Below, one piece after another: positions 23,556-29,750 of a DNA stretch of 64,000 nt. The position numbers and the translations under genes were made by a program. The DNA comes from Extensimonas vulgaris (lineage in GTDB: Bacteria; Pseudomonadota; Gammaproteobacteria; Burkholderiales; Burkholderiaceae_C): contig NZ_QPJU01000005.1 in NCBI RefSeq assembly GCF_003337425.1, positions 125,303 through 189,302 on the forward strand. Direction: 5' to 3'. Below the pieces are notes generated by a model. The model did not search any database, was not told where the DNA came from, and saw only the letters and a program-made list of their open reading frames with translations. How positions within the stretch are numbered: position 1 is the stretch's first letter; each line of letters begins with the position of its first letter.

Positions 23556-25382
23556 CAGCCGACCAACACGCAAGACCCGGCCTATTTCCATCAGGTCGTC
23601 GATTGTCAGTGGGCGTGTCCCGCGCACACGCCCGTTCCCGAATACATCCGCCTGATCGCGCAGCGCCGCTACGACGATGCGTACATGGTCAACTGGGTGT
23701 CCAACGTCTTTCCCGGCATTCTCGGGCGCACTTGCGACCGCCCGTGCGAGCCCGCGTGCCGGCGTGGCCGCGTCGAAGACCACAACCTGCCCAAGCCCGA
23801 GCCCGTGGCCATCTGCCGCTTGAAGCGCGTGGCCGCGGACTTCAAGTCCGACGTGCGCGCGCGCATGCCGCGCCCGCTGCCGCCCAACGGCAAGCGCGTG
23901 GCCTGTGTGGGCGCGGGGCCAGCCTCGCTCACGGTGGCGCGCGATCTTGCGCCGCTGGGCTACGAGGTCACGGTGTTCGATGCCGAGGCGCGCGCGGGCG
24001 GCTTCATGCACCAGCAGATTCCGCGCTTTCGCCTGCCCGAGCACGTGATCGACGAGGAGACGGGCTACGTCTTCGCCCTCGGCGCCCAATTCCGCCCCGG
24101 CACGCGCATCGATTCCATGCGCGCGCTGCTTGGCCAGGGCTACGACGCCATCTTCGTCGGCAGCGGCGCGCCGCGCGGGCGCGACCTCGACCTGCCGGGG
24201 CGCAAGGAGGCGGCCGCGCACATCCACATCGGCATCGACTGGCTGGCCTCGGTGTCCTTTGGGCACGTGACATCGGTCGCCAGGCGCGTGATCGTGCTCG
24301 GCGGCGGCAACACGGCCATGGACTGCTGCCGCTCGGCGCGGCGCCTGGGCGGCGAGGACGTGAAGGTCATCGTGCGCTCGGGCTACGACGAGATGAAAGC
24401 CTCCCCGTGGGAGAAAGAGGACGCGCAGCACGAGGGCATCCCCATCATCAACATGCACGTGCCCAAGGCGTTCGTGCACGAGGGCGGCAAGCTCACCGGC
24501 ATGCGCTTTGAAGTCGTGCGCGCCGAGTACGACGCGCAGGGCCGGCGCCAGCTCGTGCCCACGGGCGAGCCCGAGGCGTTCTTTGCCTGCGACGAGGTGC
24601 TGATCGCAGTCGGCCAGGAAAACGCCTTTCCGTGGATAGAGCGCGACGTTGGCATCGCGTTCGACCGCTGGGGCCTGCCCGAGCTGGGCAAGGGCACCTT
24701 CCAGTCGAGTTTGCCGCAGGTGTTCTTCGGCGGCGACGCGGCCTACGGCCCCAAAAACATCATCACCGCGGTGGCGCACGGGCACGAGGCCGCCGTGTCG
24801 ATCGATCTGTTCCTGCGCGGGCAGGACGTGGCGCAACGCCCGCCGCCGCATGTCAACCTGGTGTCGCAAAAAATGGGCATCCACGAGTGGAGCTACGACA
24901 ACGACCCGAGCACCGACCCGCGCTACAAGGTGCCTTGGGCGCAGGCCGAAAAAGCGCTCGCGAGCATCGCCGTCGAGGTGGAATTGGGCTTTGACCCGGC
25001 CACTGCCGCGAAGGAGGCGCACCGCTGCCTGAACTGCGACGTGCAGACCGTGTTCACGCCCAATCTGTGCATCGAATGCGACAGCTGCGTGGACATCTGC
25101 CCCACTGATTGCATCACCTTCACCACCAACGGCGAGGAGGCCGAGCTGCGCCAGCGCCTGAACGCGCCCTCGCTGCACCCCGAGGAGCCGCTGTTCGTCT
25201 CGCCCCCGCTCAAGACCGGCCGCGTGCTCGTCAAGGACGAGGACGTGTGCCTGCACTGCGGCCTGTGCGCCGAGCGCTGCCCGACCGGTGCGTGGGACAT
25301 GCAGAAGTTCCTGCTGCTCACCGCCAAGGCCGGCGATGCTTTCAAAGACATAGCTATGAGCGCAGAAAGGACGGGCGTATGA
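23553..25382 (+). CDS. GltD-like FAD/iron-sulfur subunit of a 2-oxoacid:ferredoxin oxidoreductase
   Basis: This 609-residue protein probably shuttles electrons between NAD(P)H and ferredoxin for the two following subunits. The N-terminal Cys-rich region (CQWACPAHTPVPEYI, GRTCDRPCEPACRRG) resembles glutamate synthase small subunit. The FAD-binding motif VACVGAGPASLTVARDL and the NAD(P)-binding motif VIVLGGGNTAMDCCRSARRL follow. The second FAD contact is FGGDAAYGPKNIITAVAHG. The C-terminus holds two 4Fe-4S motifs, CIECDSCVDICPTDC and CLHCGLCAERCP. The TTG start is supported by AAGGAG. Its stop overlaps the alpha-subunit start as ATGA. Similar three-gene sets are known for 2-oxoglutarate:ferredoxin oxidoreductase of Thauera-like betaproteobacteria. 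The acceptor and physiological direction are inferred. Confidence 0.85.
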   Translation: MQPTNTQDPAYFHQVVDCQWACPAHTPVPEYIRLIAQRRYDDAYMVNWVSNVFPGILGRTCDRPCEPACRRGRVEDHNLPKPEPVAICRLKRVAADFKSDVRARMPRPLPPNGKRVACVGAGPASLTVARDLAPLGYEVTVFDAEARAGGFMHQQIPRFRLPEHVIDEETGYVFALGAQFRPGTRIDSMRALLGQGYDAIFVGSGAPRGRDLDLPGRKEAAAHIHIGIDWLASVSFGHVTSVARRVIVLGGGNTAMDCCRSARRLGGEDVKVIVRSGYDEMKASPWEKEDAQHEGIPIINMHVPKAFVHEGGKLTGMRFEVVRAEYDAQGRRQLVPTGEPEAFFACDEVLIAVGQENAFPWIERDVGIAFDRWGLPELGKGTFQSSLPQVFFGGDAAYGPKNIITAVAHGHEAAVSIDLFLRGQDVAQRPPPHVNLVSQKMGIHEWSYDNDPSTDPRYKVPWAQAEKALASIAVEVELGFDPATAAKEAHRCLNCDVQTVFTPNLCIECDSCVDICPTDCITFTTNGEEAELRQRLNAPSLHPEEPLFVSPPLKTGRVLVKDEDVCLHCGLCAERCPTGAWDMQKFLLLTAKAGDAFKDIAMSAERTGV

Positions 25383-27280
25383 AGCCGATTGAAGCCATCA
25401 ACGACTTTGTCATCAAGTTTGCCAACGTGAACGGCTCGGGCTCGGCCAGCGCGAACGAGCTGTTTGCCAAGGCCATCCTGCGCATGGGCGTGCCCGTGAG
25501 CCCGCGCAACATCTTCCCGAGCAACATCCAGGGCCTGCCGACCTGGTACGAGGTGCGCGTGAGCGAGCAGGGCTACCTGGGCCGGCGCGGCGGCACCGAC
25601 ATGATGGTGGCGCTGAACCCGCAGACCTGGGCCGCCGACCTGGCCGAGATCGAGCCCGGCGGCTACCTGTTTTACGACAGCACGCGCCCGCGTGCGCCCG
25701 AAGAGCTGCGCGCAGACATCACCGTCATCGGCATGCCGCTGACCGAGATCTGCAACGCCGTGTTTGCCGACCCGCGCCAGCGCCAGCTGTTCAAGAACAT
25801 CGTCTATCTGGGCGCGCTCTCGGTGCTGCTGGACATGGACGCCGCGGCCATCGAGACGCTGCTCGGAGAGCAATACAAGGGCAAGGAAAAGCTGCTCGCC
25901 TCGAACGTGCAGGCGCTGCACTTGGGGCGCGACTTTGCGCGCGAGCACCTCGCGCATCCGTTGCCCATCCGCGTGCAGCGCGCCGACCGCGTGGGCCAGC
26001 GCATCTTCATCGACGGCAACACGGCCGCGGGGCTGGGCGCGGTCTATGGCGGTGCCACGGTGTGCGCGTGGTACCCGATCACGCCCTCGACCTCGGTGGC
26101 CGAAGCCTTCATGCAGTATTGCGCCAAGTTCCGCATCGACGCCGAAGGGCGCCACAACTACGCCATCGTGCAGGCCGAGGACGAGCTCGCCTCGATCGGC
26201 ATGGTCGTCGGTGCCGGCTGGAACGGTGCGCGCGCGTTCACGGCTACCTCGGGGCCGGGCATTTCGCTCATGACCGAATTCCTCGGCCTGGCCTACTTTG
26301 CCGAGATTCCCGCGACGCTCATCAACGTGCAGCGCGGCGGCCCCTCCACCGGCATGCCCACGCGCACGCAGCAGGCCGACCTGCTGGCCTGCGCCTACGC
26401 CTCGCACGGCGACACCAAGCACGTGCTGCTGCTGCCCGAAGACCCGCGCGAGTGCTTCGAATTCGCGGCCACCGCGCTCGACCTGGCCGACCGCCTGCAA
26501 ACCCCGGTGTTCGTGATGAGCGACCTCGACATCGGCATGAACCAGCGCCTGTGCGCGCCGCTCGCTTGGGACGACCGCCGCGACTACGACCGCGGCAAGG
26601 TCATGAGCGCGCAAGACCTGGAGCAGCGCGAATTCGCCCGCTACAAGGACGTCGATGGTGACGGCATCCCCTGGCGCACGCTACCCGGCACGCACCCCAA
26701 GCTCGGCAGCTACTTCACGCGCGGCACCACGCGCGACCCTTACGCACGCTATTCCGAACGCGGGCCCGACTACCTCTACAACATGGAGCGTCTGCAGCGC
26801 AAGTTCGCCACCGCGGCGACGCTGGTGCCGCAGCCCGTGCTGCAACCCGCAGCCGCGCCCACGCGGCTGGGGGCGATTTATTTCGGTTCCACGAGCTGCG
26901 CCATGGCCGAGGCGCTCGACGCGCTCGCGGCTGCAGGCATCCACGTCGATGCGCTGCGCCTGCGCGCGTTCCCGTTCCCCACGAGCGTGCGCGACTTCAT
27001 CGCCGCGCACGACCAGGTCTTCGTGGTCGAGCAAAACCGCGACGCGCAGATGCGCTCGCTGCTCGTCAACGAGCTCGAGATCGACCCGGCGCGCCTGCGC
27101 TCGGTGCTGCACTACGACGGCACGCCGATCACCGCGCGCTTCATCACGCAAGCCATCACCAAGCTCGCTGCAAATCTCGCCGCAAATGCGCCGCGCGGAG
27201 TTGCCGCTGCGCCGCAAGCCATTGCATCCGTGACCGCCAAACCTGCCGGCCAAGCCGCCGTGCCGGAGAGCACGCCATGA
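25379..27280 (+). CDS. 2-oxoacid:ferredoxin oxidoreductase, fused gamma-alpha subunit (KorA-like)
   Basis: This is the core subunit of an enzyme that oxidatively decarboxylates 2-oxoacids to acyl-CoA. The N-terminal gamma domain (about residues 1-190) has NVNGSGSASANELFAKAI and SEQGYLGRRGGTDMMVAL. The alpha domain follows with DGNTAAGLGAVYGGATV, the family hallmark YPITPSTS, EDELASIGMVVGAGWNG, TSGPGISLMTEFLGLAYFA and RGGPSTGMPTRTQQADL. The C-terminal domain II contains VFVVEQNRDAQMRSLL. The composition fits 2-oxoglutarate oxidoreductase (KorA), but indolepyruvate or other substrates are not excluded. It overlaps both neighbours by 4 bases. The Ala/Pro-rich last 40 residues look like a flexible tail. 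Confidence 0.9.
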   Translation: MKPIEAINDFVIKFANVNGSGSASANELFAKAILRMGVPVSPRNIFPSNIQGLPTWYEVRVSEQGYLGRRGGTDMMVALNPQTWAADLAEIEPGGYLFYDSTRPRAPEELRADITVIGMPLTEICNAVFADPRQRQLFKNIVYLGALSVLLDMDAAAIETLLGEQYKGKEKLLASNVQALHLGRDFAREHLAHPLPIRVQRADRVGQRIFIDGNTAAGLGAVYGGATVCAWYPITPSTSVAEAFMQYCAKFRIDAEGRHNYAIVQAEDELASIGMVVGAGWNGARAFTATSGPGISLMTEFLGLAYFAEIPATLINVQRGGPSTGMPTRTQQADLLACAYASHGDTKHVLLLPEDPRECFEFAATALDLADRLQTPVFVMSDLDIGMNQRLCAPLAWDDRRDYDRGKVMSAQDLEQREFARYKDVDGDGIPWRTLPGTHPKLGSYFTRGTTRDPYARYSERGPDYLYNMERLQRKFATAATLVPQPVLQPAAAPTRLGAIYFGSTSCAMAEALDALAAAGIHVDALRLRAFPFPTSVRDFIAAHDQVFVVEQNRDAQMRSLLVNELEIDPARLRSVLHYDGTPITARFITQAITKLAANLAANAPRGVAAAPQAIASVTAKPAGQAAVPESTP

Positions 27281-28332
27281 CCTACATCGCCAAACCCCCG
27301 CTGCACCATCCCGCGCTCGCGCGCAACAAGGTCGGCTACACGCGGCGCGACTACGAGGGCAAAGTCTCCACGCTGTGCGCGGGCTGCGGCCACGACTCGA
27401 TCTCGGCGGCCATCATCGAAGCCTGCTGGGAGATGAACATCGAGCCGCACCGCGTGGCCAAGCTCTCGGGCATAGGCTGCTCGTCCAAGACGCCCGACTA
27501 CTTCCTGGGCGCGAGCCACGGCTTCAACACCGTGCACGGGCGCATGCCCAGCGTGCTCACGGGTGCCAACCTGGCCAACCGCGACCTGCTGTATCTGGGC
27601 GTGTCGGGCGACGGCGACTCGGCCTCGATCGGCCTGGGGCAGTTCGCGCATGCCATGCGGCGCAACGTCAACATGGTCTATATCGTTGAAAACAACGGCG
27701 TCTATGGCCTCACCAAAGGCCAGTTCTCGGCCACGGCGGACAAGGGCAGCAAGAGCAAAAAAGGCGTGGTGAACGCCGACAGCCCGGTGGATTTGGTGGG
27801 GCTGGCGATGCAGCTGGGTGCGAGCTTCGTCGCGCGCAGCTTCTCGGGCGACAAGGCGCAAATGGTGCCGCTCATCAAGGCCGCGATGGAGCACGGCGGC
27901 GCGGCCTTCATCGACATCATCAGCCCCTGCGTGACCTTCAACAACCACGCCGGCTCCACGCGCAGCTACGACTGGGTGCGCGAGCACAACGAGGTCGTGA
28001 ACCGCATCGACTTCATCACACCGCGCGACCCGATCACGGCAAGCATCGCGCCGGGCGAGGTCGTCGATGTGCCGCAGCACGACGGCAGCATCCTGCGCCT
28101 GCGCAAGCTGCACACCGACTACGACCCGACTGACCGCGTCGCCGCCATGAGCTACCTGCACGAGCGCGCCGCCGAGGGCGAGCTCGTGACCGGCCTGCTC
28201 TACGTCGAAGCCGGCGCGGACGACCTGCACGCCGCCCAGCACACGAGCCTCCGCCCGCTCAACAGCCTGGGCAAGGCCGATCTGTGTCCCGGCGCCGCAG
28301 CGCTGGAAAAGCTGAACCAGCGGTTTCGTTGA
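27277..28332 (+). CDS. 2-oxoacid:ferredoxin oxidoreductase, thiamine-diphosphate beta subunit (KorB-like)
   Basis: This is the thiamine diphosphate and 4Fe-4S carrying subunit. It has TLCAGCGHDSISAAIIEAC and KLSGIGCSSKTPDYFLG, which supply cluster cysteines. The TPP-binding motif GDGDSASIGLGQF runs through to VENNGVYGLTKGQFSAT, and FIDIISPCVTFNNH carries a further conserved Cys. The length of 351 residues is normal. It is the last gene of the operon. Ferredoxin-dependent 2-oxoacid oxidation in a probable aerobe or denitrifier would provide low-potential electrons independent of the pyruvate and 2-oxoglutarate dehydrogenases. Confidence 0.92.
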   Translation: MTYIAKPPLHHPALARNKVGYTRRDYEGKVSTLCAGCGHDSISAAIIEACWEMNIEPHRVAKLSGIGCSSKTPDYFLGASHGFNTVHGRMPSVLTGANLANRDLLYLGVSGDGDSASIGLGQFAHAMRRNVNMVYIVENNGVYGLTKGQFSATADKGSKSKKGVVNADSPVDLVGLAMQLGASFVARSFSGDKAQMVPLIKAAMEHGGAAFIDIISPCVTFNNHAGSTRSYDWVREHNEVVNRIDFITPRDPITASIAPGEVVDVPQHDGSILRLRKLHTDYDPTDRVAAMSYLHERAAEGELVTGLLYVEAGADDLHAAQHTSLRPLNSLGKADLCPGAAALEKLNQRFR

Positions 28333-28346
28333 AATTTGCCTTTTCG

Positions 28347-28380
28347 TCTTTATTGAGATAGCATAAAGTCTCGATAAAGA
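28347..28380. promoter_or_regulatory. inverted repeat operator upstream of the Xre/RES module
   Basis: TCTTTATTGAGA (28347-28358) and TCTCGATAAAGA (28369-28380) form an inverted repeat with one mismatch. It lies just upstream of AAGGAG (28385-28390) and ATG 28397. It is a likely site for autorepression by the antitoxin and overlaps the AT-rich promoter region. Confidence 0.6.
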
Positions 28381-28396
28381 CTTCAAGGAGCTCGCC

Positions 28397-28930
28397 ATGG
28401 CAGCGAATTTCGTTGATGCCCAGGTGCCGGCTGCACCGGCAGCGGTGGCGCAAGACCGCACGGCGAGCTACTTGCTGCCGCCGCGTGCGCTGGGGGCGCA
28501 GACCTATCGGCTGTCGCCGGTGGAGCGTGCGCAGCGCGTCAAGCAGGGCGTGCCGGCGCGCGAGCTGGTCGCCGTGAGCCAGGCCATGGGCCTGCCGCGC
28601 GAGCAGCTCATGCGCGTGCTGGGGCTTGCGCGCTCCACGGTGGAGCGCAAGATCGCCCAGCGCGGCACGCTCTCGCAGCCCGAGGGCGAAAGGCTCATCG
28701 GCCTGGAGCGCCTGATCGGCCAGGTCGATGCCATGGTACGTGAAAGTGCTGGCGGAGATTCGGGCGAAGGTGCGGCAGATTTCGACGCGGCGCGCTGGTT
28801 CGCGCGCTGGATGGCCGAGCCGGTCGCGGCGCTGGGCGGCATGGCGCCGCAGGACTTGCTCGACACGGCCGATGGCCGCGAGGCGGTGAGCACTTTGCTC
28901 TTGCAGATCCAATCGGGCGCTTACGCTTGA
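28397..28930 (+). CDS. Xre/MbcA/ParS-type antitoxin (DUF2384)
   Basis: This is the antitoxin partner of a RES-domain toxin. The N-terminal half has an Xre-like HTH (RVKQGVPARELVAVSQAMGLPREQ). RVLGLARSTVERKIAQRGTLSQPEGERL is the segment typical of the family. The C-terminal DUF2384 toxin-binding part shows AARWFARWMAEPVAALGGMAPQDLLDTADGREAVSTLL. It starts at ATG 28397 after a strong AAGGAG and ends 31 bases before the toxin. The length of 177 residues is usual. By family knowledge it binds the toxin and represses the promoter. Confidence 0.9.
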   Translation: MAANFVDAQVPAAPAAVAQDRTASYLLPPRALGAQTYRLSPVERAQRVKQGVPARELVAVSQAMGLPREQLMRVLGLARSTVERKIAQRGTLSQPEGERLIGLERLIGQVDAMVRESAGGDSGEGAADFDAARWFARWMAEPVAALGGMAPQDLLDTADGREAVSTLLLQIQSGAYA

Positions 28931-28961
28931 TAGGCGTGCGCTTGCAGCTACGTAAATCATA

Positions 28962-29471
28962 GTGACAGAAGCAAACACGGCAGCCGTCGATAGCGCAGTG
29001 AGCGTCTGGCGCATCGCCACCGACACGCCGCACTACACGGCCGACGACCTGAGCGGGCAGGGCGCCGAGCGCAGCGGTGGGCGCTGGAACGAGCGCGGCA
29101 CACCCATGGTGTATGCGAGCAGCTCGTGCGCGCTCGCGTGCTTGGAGACGGTGGTGCACCTCGCGGGCGGGCTGCCCCTGCCGCTCAACCGCTATCTGGT
29201 GCGCATAGACATCCCGCCCGCGCTCTGGGCCGCGCGCACGGTGTTCGACGCCGCGCAAATGGTGGGCTGGGACGCCATACCCGCAGGGCGCGTGAGCCTG
29301 GCCTGGGGCAGCGCCTGGGCGCACGCGGGCACGAGCGTGCTCGCACAGGTGCCGTCGGCCATCGTGCCTGAAGAAAGCAACCTGCTCATCAACCCGCTGC
29401 ACCCGCAGGCCGGCGCGCTGCGTGCGCGCAAGCTGCGGCGCTGGCAGTACGATCCGCGCGTGCGGCGCTGA
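28962..29471 (+). CDS. RES-domain toxin (NAD+ phosphorylase/glycohydrolase family)
   Basis: This is the toxin of the Xre-RES module. By family knowledge RES proteins deplete cellular NAD+. The three name residues are visible: Arg in VSVWRIA, Glu in CALACLETVVHLAG and Ser in VPEESNLLINP. The conserved SGGRWNERGTPMVYAS stretch is also present. The start is GTG 28962, weakly supported by any ribosome binding site. The gap to the antitoxin (28931-28961) contains a short GTGCGCTTGCAGCTA repeat. The length of 169 residues is normal. The gene is followed by PE-1 copy 6. Confidence 0.9.
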   Translation: MTEANTAAVDSAVSVWRIATDTPHYTADDLSGQGAERSGGRWNERGTPMVYASSSCALACLETVVHLAGGLPLPLNRYLVRIDIPPALWAARTVFDAAQMVGWDAIPAGRVSLAWGSAWAHAGTSVLAQVPSAIVPEESNLLINPLHPQAGALRARKLRRWQYDPRVRR

Positions 29472-29493
29472 GCCTTGCGGGTGCACGCGATGC

Positions 29494-29660
29494 TAGGAGC
29501 CTGTCGGACTTAGGAATCGTCGGCTGCGAATGCGCCGCAGCGGCCCATTTTTTACCGTCTTCTTGCCCCATAGTCCCGCTATGAGGCGGCGAATCCGGCA
29601 AAAACTGGCCTCGCTGGGGCGCATTCTCGCTTTCGACGCCCAAAGCTCGACAGGCTCCTA
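29494..29660 (-). mobile_element. PE-1 palindromic element copy 6 (intergenic, slightly decayed)
   Basis: The 163-bp core (29496-29658) is flanked by TA within CTAG. The ends have diverged: GGAGCCTGTCGGACTTAGG on the left, and CCAAAGCTCGACAGG on the right. The plus-strand frame used on the gspD strand of copy 3 is broken here by TGA in the central hairpin (CTATGAGG), while the frame used in tsaD, gspL and the MPW gene remains open on the minus strand. It lies downstream of the RES toxin, with no gene in the 29472-29750 gap. Confidence 0.9.
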
Positions 29661-29750
29661 GCCAATGATCCATGAGGGGCGAGACTTGCACGCAAATTTG
29701 TCAGTAAGATGCGTCGCCCACATGATGCGGCTTGCCGCCACCCGAGAACC

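Noticed and set aside
23538-25256. Minus-strand frame of 572 codons opposite the GltD-like subunit
   Set aside because: It is the antisense shadow of a strongly supported gene. In high-GC DNA, long frames opposite real genes are expected, and the translation shows no domain.
29389-29691. Minus-strand frame containing PE-1 copy 6
   Set aside because: It consists of the element plus antisense of the RES toxin gene end. There is no family match and no ribosome binding site.
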